Shown here in pieces: positions 34,459-42,565 of a stretch of DNA of 64,000 nucleotides; within the stretch, counting starts at the first letter, position 1, and every line of letters starts with the position of its first letter. The DNA is from Pedomonas mirosovicensis. GTDB taxonomy: Bacteria; Pseudomonadota; Alphaproteobacteria; Sphingomonadales; Sphingomonadaceae. Location of the stretch: positions 759,001 to 823,000 of the forward strand of contig NZ_JAKFIA010000001.1 of NCBI RefSeq assembly GCF_022569295.1, in the 5' to 3' direction. The translations under genes and the position numbers were made by a program. The notes beneath the pieces are model-generated. The model searched no databases. It was not told the DNA's origin and worked only from the letters and a program-made list of their open reading frames with translations.

Positions 34459-34480
34459 GCAGGGGACTTAGGTCCCCTGC
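34459..34480. repeat. Palindromic hairpin repeat, family member 5
   Basis: GCAGGGGAC at 34459-34467 and GTCCCCTGC at 34472-34480 form a perfect 9-bp stem with a TTAG loop, 18 bases after the thioesterase stop. It could act as a transcript end, although no T tract follows. Confidence 0.75.
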
Positions 34481-34500
34481 ACCCCGGCGTTTCATCGGAA

Positions 34501-34557
34501 CGCACCCGGCCTTGCCGTCGTGCGATCTCGCGAAACTGCTCCTTACAATCATTCGAT
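34501..34557. repeat. 57-bp dispersed repeat, copy 2
   Basis: Begins CGCACCCGG and contains CTCCTTACAATCATTC at the same spacing as copies 1 and 3. It is the most divergent copy, but the reverse-strand reading MIVRSSF...DGKAGCVP is still open. Confidence 0.7.
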
Positions 34558-34606
34558 GAATGACGGACAGGGAGCCGGTGCGAGTCGGCGGGGGGCTTTA
34601 TGGGAA

Positions 34607-34663
34607 CGCACCCGGTCTTGCCGTCAGGCACGAGGGGAAGATCGCTCCTTAAAATCATTCAAG
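34607..34663. repeat. 57-bp dispersed repeat, copy 3
   Basis: Begins CGCACCCGG and ends CTCCTTAAAATCATTC, nearly identical at its right end to copy 1 (about 20 shared bases). The reverse-strand reading is MILRSDL...PDGKTGCVP. It lies 50 bases from copy 2. Confidence 0.75.
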
Positions 34664-34728
34664 CAATGAGGGGCAGGGGACGACGAAGGAGCGGGGAGTG
34701 CGGCTCCCTGGGCCATGTTCCTGTGCCC

Positions 34729-34838
34729 GGCGCCGATGCGGGGCGCGGCCCTTTCATTCTCCCTCCGGCAAGCGCAACCGATCGTGACGAGCGCGGCCCG
34801 ATGAACGAAGGGGGTGAAGGGGGACGAGTCCCCCTTCA
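34729..34838. repeat. Composite repeat block B (GGCGCGGCCC box plus hairpin)
   Basis: The box at 34729-34751 matches 32623-32646. The hairpin TGAAGGGGGAC (34815-34825) with GTCCCCCTTCA (34828-34838) takes the place of the palindrome in block A, with both arms changed together so pairing holds. Confidence 0.7.
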
Positions 34839-34893
34839 AATCAAGCCCGCGGCCCCACCCCTGCGCCACCGTGACGCCAGCCCTGCGCTTTAT

Positions 34894-34946
34894 TGGTCGC
34901 ACTTTCTTAACCGCAGGACGTGCGTCCTGCTCGAAAGCTGCTCCAG
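34894..34946. repeat. Dispersed hairpin repeat, copy 2 (partner at 5340)
   Basis: TGGTCGCACTTT through CGAAAGCTGCTCCAG matches 5340-5393. The stem is GCAGGAC (34913-34919) with GTCCTGC (34924-34930). Relative to copy 1 the sixth base pair is A-T instead of G-C, a compensated change. It ends 33 bases before guaA. Confidence 0.75.
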
Positions 34947-34978
34947 GCATACTGGACTTGAGAGCCGTGCGCCGCTAA

Positions 34979-36541
34979 ATGCTCGCCATGCAGCCCAATG
35001 AAACCATTCTAATCCTCGATTTCGGCAGCCAGGTGACGCAGCTGATTGCGCGGCGCGTGCGCGAGGCCGGGGTCTATTCCGAAGTCGTCCCTTTCCATCA
35101 GGGCGAGGCCGCGCTGGCCCGCCTGAAGCCGAAGGGCGTCATCCTCTCCGGCGGCCCGGCGTCGGTGACCGAGGTGGCAACGCCTCGCGCGCCGGAAGCG
35201 GTGTTCGCCAGCGGCCTGCCCATCATGGGCATCTGCTACGGCGAGCAGACCATCTGCGCCCAGATGGGCGGGTCGGTTACGCCGTCGGATCACCGGGAGT
35301 TCGGCCGGGCGTTCATCGAGATCGTGGATGACTGCAGCCTGTTCAACGGGCTGTGGAAGAAGGGCGAGAAGCATCAGGTGTGGATGTCCCACGGCGACCG
35401 GGTGGACAGCCTGCCGGAAGGCTTCCGCACCGTGGCGGTCACTGAGGGCGCGCCGTTCGCCGCCATCGCGAACGACGAGAAGCGCATCTACGCCGTGCAG
35501 TTCCACCCCGAGGTGGCGCACACGCCGGATGGCGCGAAGCTGATCGCCAACTTCGTGCGGCACATCGCCGGGTGCGAGGGCACCTGGACCATGGCTTCCT
35601 TCCGCGAGACCAAGAAGGCGGAGATCCGCGCTCAGGTCGGCAAGGGCAAGGTGATCTGCGGCCTGTCGGGCGGCGTCGACTCGGCGGTTGCCGCCGTGCT
35701 GATCCACGAAGCCATCGGCGACCAGCTGACCTGCGTGTTCGTGGACCACGGCCTGATGCGCGCGGGCGAGGCCGAGCAGGTCGTCACCCTGTTCCGTGAG
35801 CATTACAACATTCCGCTGGTGCACGTGAACGCGGAGGATATGTTCCTCGGCGGCCTCGCCGGCGTCACCGACCCCGAGGCCAAGCGCAAGTTCATCGGCA
35901 AGGCGTTCATCGACGTGTTCGATGCCGAAGCCAAAAGAATCGAAGGCGCGGAGTTCCTGGCGCAGGGCACGCTGTACCCTGACGTGATCGAGAGCGTCTC
36001 CTTCACCGGCGGCCCGTCGGTCACCATCAAGTCGCACCACAACGTGGGCGGCCTGCCGGACTTCATGAAGCTGAAGCTGGTGGAGCCCTTGCGCGAGTTG
36101 TTCAAGGACGAGGTGCGCGAGCTGGGCCGGGAGCTGGGCCTGCCGGACCAGTTCGTCGGCCGCCATCCGTTCCCGGGGCCTGGCCTTGCCATCCGCATTC
36201 CGGGCGAGGTCACCAAGGAGAAGTGCGATATCCTCCGCAAGGCGGATGCCATCTACCTTGAGGAGATCCGCAAGGCGGGCCTCTATGACGCCATCTGGCA
36301 GGCCTTCGCCGTGCTGCTGCCGGTCAAGACCGTGGGCGTGATGGGCGACAGCCGCACGTACGATGCCGTGTGCGCCCTGCGCGCCGTGACCTCGACCGAC
36401 GGCATGACCGCCGACATCTACCCGTTCGATGCCGCCTTCCTCGCCCGCGTGGCGACCCGCATCGTCAACGAGGTGAAGGGCATCAACCGCGTCTGCTACG
36501 ACTACACGTCGAAGCCGCCGGGCACGATCGAGTGGGAATGA
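34979..36541 (+). CDS. guaA: GMP synthase (glutamine-hydrolysing)
   Basis: A 520-residue enzyme that makes GMP from XMP, ATP and glutamine. The N-terminal class-I glutaminase domain has the nucleophile Cys in IMGICYGEQ and the His-x-Glu in QFHPEVAHT. The ATP-pyrophosphatase domain begins with the P loop [11 protein letters not shown], and the C-terminal dimer domain ends [16 protein letters not shown], as in all GuaA proteins. Either ATG, 34979 or 34988, could start it. The intact 3' end abuts the mobile element: integration at guaA normally keeps the gene whole by replacing the last bases with identical ones. It is preceded by a repeat-rich 540-base spacer. Confidence 0.97.
   Translation: MLAMQPNETILILDFGSQVTQLIARRVREAGVYSEVVPFHQGEAALARLKPKGVILSGGPASVTEVATPRAPEAVFASGLPIMGICYGEQTICAQMGGSVTPSDHREFGRAFIEIVDDCSLFNGLWKKGEKHQVWMSHGDRVDSLPEGFRTVAVTEGAPFAAIANDEKRIYAVQFHPEVAHTPDGAKLIANFVRHIAGCEGTWTMASFRETKKAEIRAQVGKGKVICGLSGGVDSAVAAVLIHEAIGDQLTCVFVDHGLMRAGEAEQVVTLFREHYNIPLVHVNAEDMFLGGLAGVTDPEAKRKFIGKAFIDVFDAEAKRIEGAEFLAQGTLYPDVIESVSFTGGPSVTIKSHHNVGGLPDFMKLKLVEPLRELFKDEVRELGRELGLPDQFVGRHPFPGPGLAIRIPGEVTKEKCDILRKADAIYLEEIRKAGLYDAIWQAFAVLLPVKTVGVMGDSRTYDAVCALRAVTSTDGMTADIYPFDAAFLARVATRIVNEVKGINRVCYDYTSKPPGTIEWE
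36520..36541. other. Probable left attachment site (attL) at the guaA 3' end
   Basis: Placed by inference: the element's integrase gene lies directly downstream of the guaA stop, and guaA 3' ends are known targets of tyrosine integrases. The core should lie within the last bases around GAGTGGGAATGA. No second copy was noticed in this window, as expected if the right end is beyond 64 kb. Confidence 0.4.
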
Positions 36542-36600
36542 TTCAGGCCCATCCGAACGCCGCCGATTCTACGCCAGAGTTCGACATAAGTCACTGAACT

Positions 36601-36834
36601 AAAATAATTTTTACGACGATGCCTATCGATACCTATCGGTGGGCATAGGTCGCGAGTGCCGTCACAGCTGACGGCCCTTACCCGTATTGATCGCTGCTGA
36701 TTTTGAAAGTACCGTCACGGGAAATGAGGCTCGTGACGGTACTTTTTTTGGCTTAAGCCATTGTAAGAACGCGCATTTTGAGACGCGGGCCTCCCAAAAA
36801 CCGTATGACGGTACTTTTCGGAGGTGATACGACA
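36601..36834. repeat. Inverted and direct repeats between attL and the integrase gene
   Basis: A perfect 14-bp inverted repeat (AAAGTACCGTCACG near 36707 with CGTGACGGTACTTT near 36733) is followed by a T run at 36747-36753, giving a terminator-like hairpin. TGACGGTACTTTT recurs near 36806, just upstream of the integrase. A second dyad around 36620-36648 contains CCTATCG twice and CATAGG. These may be integrase arm-binding sites or an attenuator. Confidence 0.6.
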
Positions 36835-38091
36835 ATGCTGACGGACGCTGCACTCAAGGCCTTGAGACCCAAAGACAAAATCTACAAGGTCGCGGATCGC
36901 GACGGCATGTATGTCCGTGTCATGCCGTCAGGACAGATATCCTTCCGGCTGGACTACCGGCTGAACGGCCGGCGAGAGACGGTCTATCTCGGCAAGTATG
37001 GGCGTGATGGCATCTCTCTCGCGCGGGCACGGGAGCTGTGCCTAGATGCACGGCGGGCGATCAGAGAGGGACGTTCACCGGCGATCGAGAAGCAGCGCGA
37101 GAAGCGCCGCCTAAAAGAGGCTAAGAGCTTTGGCGAGTTCGGCGAGAAATGGCTGGTGAATGCTCCGATGGCGGATAGCACTCGGGCAATGCGCCGTGCC
37201 ATCTTCGAACGTGAGCTGCTCCCGGTCTGGCGCAATCGCCTGCTTACGGAAATCACGCCGGACGATCTGCGAGCGCACTGCGCTAAGATCGTCGAGCGAG
37301 GCGCCCCGGCCACAGCGATCCATGTGCGGGACATCCTGAAGCAGATCTACGGCTTCGCGATCCTCCATGGAGAGAAGGTGCCCAACCCAGCGGATGAGGT
37401 TGGACCAGCCGCGATCGCGACGTTCGCACCGAGAGACCGCGCGCTGTCGCCGACGGAAATTCGGATCATGCTCAAGCAACTCGAGCACGTCCCTACGTTG
37501 CCGACCATCCGGCTAGGTATGAAGCTCTACCTGCTGACGATGGTGCGGAAGAGCGAACTGCAGGATGCGGTTTGGGACGAGGTGGATTTCGAGAATGCTG
37601 TCTGGACCATCCCGAAGGAGAGAATGAAGCGCTCGAAGCCTCACAATGTCTATCTCTCGCGACAGGCTCTGGACATCATGATCGCGCTGAAGACCTGTGC
37701 AGGCAATTCGCGATATCTCTTGCCATCGCGCTACGATGCCGATGCTCCGATGTCGCGCGCCACGTTCAACCGGGTGACCTACGCCGTGGTCGAGCAGGCG
37801 AAGAAGGAGGGGCTGCCGCTTGAACCGTTCACGGTTCACGACCTGAGGCGCACTGGATCGACGCTCTTGAATGAGCTGGGCTTCAACAGCGACTGGATCG
37901 AGAAATGCCTTGCTCACGAGGACGGACGCTCGTCGCGTGGCGTCTATAACAAGGCGGAGTACGAGGTTCAGCGCCGCCACATGATGCAGGAATGGTCGGA
38001 CATCGTGGACGCTTGGGTCGAAGGGCGGAAGCACATACCGGTGCTCTTGCCCCCGGCTATGTCTTTGATGGAGCTCGATCCCGCGCTTTGA
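36835..38091 (+). CDS. Tyrosine recombinase / site-specific integrase of the ICE (DUF4102, P4-type)
   Basis: A 418-residue integrase. The N-terminal DUF4102 arm-binding domain (MLTDAALKALRPKDKIYKVADRDG start, condensed to LTDAALKALRPKDKIYKVAD) is followed by a core-binding domain and the catalytic domain with Arg238 (TMVRKSEL), His335 and Arg338 (HDLRRTG), His361 (AHEDG) and the nucleophile Tyr371 (GVYNKAEY). It probably inserts the element at the guaA 3' end. I chose the ATG at 36835, which has GGAGG 10 bases upstream; an earlier in-frame start at 36778 overlaps the repeats. Its 3' end overlaps the convergent AlpA-like gene by 35 bases. Confidence 0.93.
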   Translation: MLTDAALKALRPKDKIYKVADRDGMYVRVMPSGQISFRLDYRLNGRRETVYLGKYGRDGISLARARELCLDARRAIREGRSPAIEKQREKRRLKEAKSFGEFGEKWLVNAPMADSTRAMRRAIFERELLPVWRNRLLTEITPDDLRAHCAKIVERGAPATAIHVRDILKQIYGFAILHGEKVPNPADEVGPAAIATFAPRDRALSPTEIRIMLKQLEHVPTLPTIRLGMKLYLLTMVRKSELQDAVWDEVDFENAVWTIPKERMKRSKPHNVYLSRQALDIMIALKTCAGNSRYLLPSRYDADAPMSRATFNRVTYAVVEQAKKEGLPLEPFTVHDLRRTGSTLLNELGFNSDWIEKCLAHEDGRSSRGVYNKAEYEVQRRHMMQEWSDIVDAWVEGRKHIPVLLPPAMSLMELDPAL

Positions 38092-38344
38092 CCGGGCGCG
38101 TCTTTCGCTTCGTGACGTCTGGGTGCTGAGCGCGAAGGATCGGCACCGTCCGCCGCGCCAACAGCCACGCCTCCACTTCGGCCAAGTCCCAGACGATGCA
38201 TCTCGGCGAAAGCGCAAAGCGCCGCGGGAATTCGCCACGCTGCTCCATTTCATAGATCGTGCTATCGGCAAGCGGGACCATTTCGCGCAATTGCTGGCGT
38301 CGAATAGTCCGACGCAAAATCGGACTGGTAACTCGTCCGTTCAT
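38057..38344 (-). CDS. AlpA-family DNA-binding regulator (excisionase-like)
   Basis: A 95-residue protein with a MerR-like winged-helix fold: LREMVPLADSTIYEMEQRGEFP is condensed to VPLADSTIYEMEQRGEFPRR, then the wing RCIVWDLAEVEAWLLAR. AlpA proteins next to P4-type integrases act as excision or activation factors, so it may control ICE excision. It is convergent with the integrase and overlaps it by 35 bases. The C-terminal ~25 residues are basic and not conserved. Function is inferred from fold and position. Confidence 0.8.
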   Translation of the reverse strand: MNGRVTSPILRRTIRRQQLREMVPLADSTIYEMEQRGEFPRRFALSPRCIVWDLAEVEAWLLARRTVPILRAQHPDVTKRKTRPVKARDRAPSKT

Positions 38345-38452
38345 TTCCCTGCCTCCTATGGTCTTCGCGACAATAGAAAGCGATAGGCTTGGATTATGGG
38401 AAGATGCCGCATGTACTGGTGCGGGAATATCGCATTATAGCGTGCAAATCGG

Positions 38453-38824
38453 ATGGGTCGACCTTCTAAGACCGAGAAGGATTTGACGCCGATGGCAAAA
38501 GTTCAAATCCGGACGGGCTCTCCGGGACCGACAGAATCCGCGAATTACCAATACGATATTCCTCTCCATTCTACGCCACAACCCACCGTCGCGATGCGTA
38601 AGCGCGACCGTGACCGCGCGGAGAGGATTAGGCTGGCTGGTGGGCCGAAACCCACTTTAAGAGAGCGCGCGATCGCGCTTGCCCAGGAAAAGGGAGAGGT
38701 CCGTACAAGGGATCTTACCGAGATCGGGGTTCATCGTTGCTACCTTGCGCAGATGATCGAGGAGGGGCTGCTCGTGAAGGTGGGCTATGGTCGCTATCGC
38801 GCATCGGTGCCAAATGCGGCCTGA
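38453..38824 (+). CDS. AbiEi-antitoxin-like winged-helix protein, no AbiEii partner
   Basis: A 123-residue protein. The first ~60 residues are basic and unremarkable; residues ~68-118 (LRERAIALAQEKGEVRTRDL, then GVHRCYLAQMIEEGLLVKVG and YGRYRA) look like the N-terminal winged-helix domain found in AbiEi-type antitoxins. In type IV toxin-antitoxin systems this gene is followed by the AbiEii nucleotidyltransferase toxin, but here the next gene is on the opposite strand and is a VOC protein. It may be a solitary regulator or the remains of a pair. The ATG at 38453 is used; one at 38492 (MAKVQIRTG) is also possible. Confidence 0.6.
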   Translation: MGRPSKTEKDLTPMAKVQIRTGSPGPTESANYQYDIPLHSTPQPTVAMRKRDRDRAERIRLAGGPKPTLRERAIALAQEKGEVRTRDLTEIGVHRCYLAQMIEEGLLVKVGYGRYRASVPNAA

Positions 38825-38907
38825 TGCTCACTGCTTGTTTGGTCTGTGCCTTCGCTACTGCGCGGCATCCGTCCGAAAAAGCGCGCCCTTTCAGATTTCG
38901 AGCCCAG

Positions 38908-39297
38908 TCAATGCCAATGGATGGCACAAAGTTTGTTGCCATCGGGATCGCGGACATAGGCGAGCTCGACCACACCCATGTTGCTGTTGCGCGGCCCTGG
39001 CGCATCCTCAATCGACGTCCCGCCATGCGCCACAGCGACGTCATGGAATTCCAGCACTTGCGCGGCGGAGTTGCACTTGAAGGCGATGGTGGACCCGTTT
39101 CCTGCTGACGCGGGCTCATCGTTGATCGGCTGACTGATCGAAAAGGTGCTGCCGTCGTGGCGATAGAAATATCGCACATGCCCGGACGCCGCAATGTTGC
39201 GGACGGGCTCGCCGGCGCCCAGCACAGCAAGGACCGCGTCATAGAACCTTTTGGACCGTTCGATGTCGCTGGAGCCTAACATGACGTGATTGATCAT
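38908..39297 (-). CDS. VOC family protein (glyoxalase / extradiol dioxygenase fold)
   Basis: A 129-residue single-unit VOC protein, starting INHVMLGSSDIERSKRFYDAVL, condensed to the hallmark SSDIERSKRFYDAVL. The C-terminal YVRDPDGNKLCAIHWH is the typical metal-site end. VOC proteins include glyoxalases, fosfomycin and bleomycin resistance proteins and dioxygenases; the exact activity cannot be assigned. I chose the ATG at 39297 (AAGGA 9-10 bases upstream) over an in-frame start at 39375. It is the last gene of a five- or six-gene leftward cluster. Confidence 0.82.
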   Translation of the reverse strand: MINHVMLGSSDIERSKRFYDAVLAVLGAGEPVRNIAASGHVRYFYRHDGSTFSISQPINDEPASAGNGSTIAFKCNSAAQVLEFHDVAVAHGGTSIEDAPGPRNSNMGVVELAYVRDPDGNKLCAIHWH

Positions 39298-39389
39298 GAT
39301 CCTCGATTCCTTACAAGGTCGCCGCCGGTTATTGCCGCGGCGGCTTGAACAGATGGGCAGTAGGCCTCCCGGCACCTATGGCCCCGGGC

Positions 39390-40634
39390 TCATGCAGGCT
39401 TTCGCAGGGGTACAAGCTGGCCGAGGGTCAAGCACCGCCAGATCCACTCGAGCGGTCCCATCTCAAAGCGCGAAAGCCATAACCAGGACCAAACCAACTG
39501 AAGCAACCAGACTGCGGCCGTAAGCGCCCAAAGGCCGGGACGATCGACCTCGCCCATCAACGCTCCACGACCCCCGTAGAAGATCGAGGTCATTATGAGT
39601 GACTGGGTGATGTAGTTGGTGAACGCCATGCGCCCCGCCGCGGCCAGCGGAGACAGCAGTTTGCCTGCACCGGATCTGAGCAGAAGAACGAGCCCGCCGA
39701 CGTAGGCCAGCGAGACCACCGGCGTCAGGAGAAGGCTCAATCCCTTGTCTCCGAGCACAGGCCGCTCAAGAACATCCGCCTGCCAGGCCAGACAAGCTAC
39801 GAAAACAAGCGCGGCCGCCCCGGCTGCAATCGCGACGACATATCGCCGGTTGCTGGATTTCCCAGCCAGGAAGCCGCTTTTGAACAGCGACAGGCCGATC
39901 ATCATAAGGGCGAGCGTCTGCGGGATAAGCCATGGGTTTCCGGACAAAAGGTTCAGGTATTCCTTCGTGTTGAGCCGATAGGCACCGGCCCAAGAGGCTT
40001 TCGCCTCAACCATCCTTTCCAGCGTCTTGGCTTTGCGATCCGCGAGCGCCTTTGGGTCAGGAATGAGCGCGGCGCCGGCTTCCGCCCGCGCCGAAGGCGG
40101 GGCAAATGGATAGGCCGCAGTCGGAACGGCGGACAGTGCCATTGCCGCGTACAGCGACACGCCAATGCCCATCAGTAGCTTCGGCTTCCAACTACGACAG
40201 AAGAACATCAGGAAGCCGGTCACCGCGTAGAGCGAGAGAATGTCTCCCCACCAAATGCCGAATCCGTGCAACAAGCCGAACACGAGGAGGACCGCAAGTC
40301 GTCTGGCAAGAATCCTCCCCTTGCGCGGGTCTGTTCCGTCGCCTCCAACCAGGAACAGCGACACGCCGAACAGCATCGAGAAGATGGTCAGGAATTTCTC
40401 ATGAAAGAAGGTGTCCATGACCCAGTAGGAAATGGCGGTCCATCCTACGTTCGGAAACAGCCACATCGCGGGCTTGAGTGAGGCTGATTGGGGAGCGGCG
40501 AAGCCGTCGGCATTCACAGCGAGAATGCCGAGGATTGCCAATCCGCGAATGACGTCCAACGCCTGTATGCGCAGTTTGCTCGGGACCGGCTCAACAGCGT
40601 CGGCGATGACAGCGGGCGAAATAGCTATCGTCAC
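39390..40634 (-). CDS. DUF418 multi-pass membrane protein (YeiB-like)
   Basis: A 414-residue protein with about ten membrane helices. The N-terminal block LDVIRGLAILGILAVNADGFA and the later FSMLFGVSLFLVGGDG, LFGLLHGFGIWWGDIL-type segment and the C-terminal DUF418 region (LAAAGRMAFTNYITQS) define the family. Such proteins are thought to be acyltransferase-like or transport-associated, but their function is not established. The start is GTG. It lies 3 bases after the SDR gene, so the two are co-transcribed. Confidence 0.85.
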   Translation of the reverse strand: MTIAISPAVIADAVEPVPSKLRIQALDVIRGLAILGILAVNADGFAAPQSASLKPAMWLFPNVGWTAISYWVMDTFFHEKFLTIFSMLFGVSLFLVGGDGTDPRKGRILARRLAVLLVFGLLHGFGIWWGDILSLYAVTGFLMFFCRSWKPKLLMGIGVSLYAAMALSAVPTAAYPFAPPSARAEAGAALIPDPKALADRKAKTLERMVEAKASWAGAYRLNTKEYLNLLSGNPWLIPQTLALMMIGLSLFKSGFLAGKSSNRRYVVAIAAGAAALVFVACLAWQADVLERPVLGDKGLSLLLTPVVSLAYVGGLVLLLRSGAGKLLSPLAAAGRMAFTNYITQSLIMTSIFYGGRGALMGEVDRPGLWALTAAVWLLQLVWSWLWLSRFEMGPLEWIWRCLTLGQLVPLRKPA

Positions 40635-40637
40635 GGC

Positions 40638-41453
40638 TTACATTATGCCTTCATGCACAGCTTGATAGACGGATCGCACCGTCGGCTGAAAGCCAAGGCT
40701 GCGGGCAAGCGAAGCGTCGATATGTTGGTACCAAGGGTACTGCATCGCTTCAGATGAAGGCTCCATCGTCGCGCCGACGAGTTGAACCAGCTCGTAAATG
40801 GTCGTGGGCGCATCGTCAGAAATGTTGACGATGCGACCGTCGAATACGCCCTTCAGCGCCATTTCCATGGCGGTGGCGATGTCGCGATGATGTATCGTGC
40901 TCATCCGATTGGCCGGATGGAAGTCGAACAGATGGAGGAGCTTGGGCAGCATCTCCAAGTGACCATCGCCATCACCATAAACGAACGGAAATCGAACGAT
41001 CGACCAGTTCAGCGCGGTCTCTCGAAGCAGTTTCTCGGCGGCGACTTTGCTGGCCGGATACGCCTGTGCCGGTTCGACGTTATCTGTCTCGCGGCCTGGG
41101 CACGATAAATTTTTGCCGTAGACGTTTGAGGTGCTCGCCATGATGAAACGGGCTTCGGGAGCATGTGCCTGGGCCGCGGCGATCAGGCTGCGGGTACCCT
41201 CCAGATTGCTTTTCCAGATCAGATCGGTGTCCTGCGTGCGAAACACCGCTGCTAGGTGAATGATCGCCGAAACACCAGTAACGGCGTCCGCCAGCGCCGC
41301 GGAATCGAAAAGGTCACCTTCCACGGCCGTCACGCCTGCCGAAGTGGCTTTTCCGGGGCGTATCAAGGCGCGGCAGTCCTCACCCCTCTCGACAAGGCGC
41401 GGCAACAGGCGCGCGCCGACCAATCCGGTGGCTCCGGTCACGAGGATCGTCAT
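40638..41453 (-). CDS. NAD-dependent epimerase/dehydratase (extended SDR)
   Basis: A 271-residue Rossmann-fold protein. TILVTGATGLVGARLLPRL is the NAD(P)-binding glycine motif; EGDLFDSAALADAV carries the usual Asp; the catalytic Tyr-x-x-x-Lys is AYPASKVAAEKLL. It should oxidise or reduce a small polar substrate or modify a nucleotide sugar; the substrate is unknown. Its ATG overlaps the marR stop (ATGA), so MarR and this enzyme are translationally coupled and it is probably part of the MarR regulon. Confidence 0.87.
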   Translation of the reverse strand: MTILVTGATGLVGARLLPRLVERGEDCRALIRPGKATSAGVTAVEGDLFDSAALADAVTGVSAIIHLAAVFRTQDTDLIWKSNLEGTRSLIAAAQAHAPEARFIMASTSNVYGKNLSCPGRETDNVEPAQAYPASKVAAEKLLRETALNWSIVRFPFVYGDGDGHLEMLPKLLHLFDFHPANRMSTIHHRDIATAMEMALKGVFDGRIVNISDDAPTTIYELVQLVGATMEPSSEAMQYPWYQHIDASLARSLGFQPTVRSVYQAVHEGIM

Positions 41454-41902
41454 GCATTGGTTCCTTTTGATCTTTGTTGAAGCTGCTCAGTCGCCGTTTT
41501 CAGCACGCGCACCGTCGTTTCGATTTCGGCATCGGAAAAACCGTCGAAAGCAATGTCACGGATGAAGGTGAGGTCCGGCAGCTTGTCCCACAGCGCAGCT
41601 CCAGCTGCGGTCAGGCGCAGTTTCTTCTGGCGCTGATCGGCCGCGTCCGGGGTCTGCTCGACTAAGCCCTTCCGAACGAGGCTTGTGACGACGATGCTCA
41701 CCGTCGCGCGTTCGATCTGGAGTAATCCGACGAGGTCGCGCTGCATCGTGGGCCCGGCATGGACCAATTGATGCAGGATGTACCATTGCGTCGCGCCAAG
41801 CCCGTAGGGGCGTAGCGCATCGTCCATCATCTGACGCCCCGCGAGGTAGCACCGCTTTGCCCAATGCCCCACAGAGGTATGATCGACCAGTTTGTTAGCC
41901 AT
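41450..41902 (-). CDS. MarR family transcriptional regulator
   Basis: A 150-residue winged-helix repressor: GLGATQWYILHQLVHAGPTMQRDL is condensed to ATQWYILHQLVHAGPTMQRD; recognition helix ERATVSIVVTSLVRKGLVE; wing DQRQKKLRLTAAG. MarR proteins respond to phenolic or other small ligands. I chose the ATG at 41902 (MANKLVDH); the longer frame begins with TTG at 41929. The start lies inside a nested inverted repeat (41889-41932) that also covers the promoter, so autoregulation is likely. It leads the SDR-DUF418-VOC gene run. Confidence 0.87.
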   Translation of the reverse strand: MANKLVDHTSVGHWAKRCYLAGRQMMDDALRPYGLGATQWYILHQLVHAGPTMQRDLVGLLQIERATVSIVVTSLVRKGLVEQTPDAADQRQKKLRLTAAGAALWDKLPDLTFIRDIAFDGFSDAEIETTVRVLKTATEQLQQRSKGTNA

Positions 41903-41937
41903 CAAACAAGAATGTTTGCTATCAAACAAACTGTCAA
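41889..41937 (-). promoter_or_regulatory. MarR operator-promoter with nested dyads
   Basis: On the reverse strand TTGACA (41937-41932) is a perfect -35. Outer arms AGTTTGTT (41889-41896) and AACAAACT (41925-41932) surround an inner dyad CAAACA-AGAA-TGTTTG (41903-41918). The expected -10 position (41914-41909) is weak, and transcription would begin at or next to the ATG. Confidence 0.55.
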
Positions 41938-41967
41938 GATTGATCGCTCGGCAGTAGGGCGCTCACG

Positions 41968-42483
41968 TCATTGGGCGGATATCTGGTTCGGCGAGGCGAA
42001 CGCCGCGAGCCTGCCTTGCCTGCGCAAACGGAGGATTTGGGCTGTCAGCCCGACGACGAGCATGACTAGGAGACTGGCTTGAGAGCCGAGAAGAAGCGGT
42101 GAGTTCAGGTCCGTAACGAAGGGATGGCCGTCCGGAACGCGCCGCAGAGTTTCGGTAACGGTCGGCACCATCAGTAGAAACGCTGTAAGGCTGAGGAAAA
42201 TTGTCTCGAGGTAAATAGCTGCACGCCCGAAGCTCGAAATACGGCCTACGCCGTATCCGGCGAGCAGCAGCAGGATCGTGACCGCGCCAATCCCGTAGCT
42301 CACCGGCTTATGCGCGACGAGGAACACCGTGGTCGCGCCGATCAGCATCGAAGCAAAATAGACGGTCCCGGCAGTCGACCGAGGTACGATTCGTCCATGG
42401 CGAGCGAACATGTAGATGGCCAGCGGAATGGCGGGCAAGCTGCCGAGCGTGTGCACCCAGCCGATGGGTGAGATTCCAAACAT
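41968..42483 (-). CDS. Small membrane protein, DUF2306-like
   Basis: A 171-residue protein with four predicted membrane helices: PAIPLAIYMFARHG region, VYFASMLIGATTVFLVA, AVTILLLLAGYGVG and two more toward the C-terminus. The WVHTLGSLPAIPLAIYMFARHGR start resembles DUF2306 proteins, whose function is unknown. Its start is preceded by an operator (42498-42515) almost identical to the one upstream of the adjacent tetR, so it is the likely target of that regulator. Confidence 0.65.
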   Translation of the reverse strand: MFGISPIGWVHTLGSLPAIPLAIYMFARHGRIVPRSTAGTVYFASMLIGATTVFLVAHKPVSYGIGAVTILLLLAGYGVGRISSFGRAAIYLETIFLSLTAFLLMVPTVTETLRRVPDGHPFVTDLNSPLLLGSQASLLVMLVVGLTAQILRLRRQGRLAAFASPNQISAQ

Positions 42484-42497
42484 CTTAGATCTCCTTT

Positions 42498-42515
42498 CTA
42501 CCTACTAATAGGTAG
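42498..42515. promoter_or_regulatory. TetR operator, copy before the DUF2306-like gene
   Basis: CTACCTACTAATAGGTAG is an 18-bp palindrome with one mismatched pair, 15 bases upstream of the ATG at 42483. It shares CTACCTACTA and TAGG with 43159-43176. Confidence 0.7.
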
Positions 42516-42565
42516 CTTTGGCGTCTAAATTTGCTGCGGGAGGTGCCAGGTGCCCACAGCCCCAT

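Noticed and set aside
41968..42483. DUF2306-like gene as a DoxX or quinol-oxidase-related protein
   Set aside because: The four-helix layout is compatible, but the DoxX motifs are absent; the DUF2306-like reading fits the start better, so only that was kept with moderate confidence.
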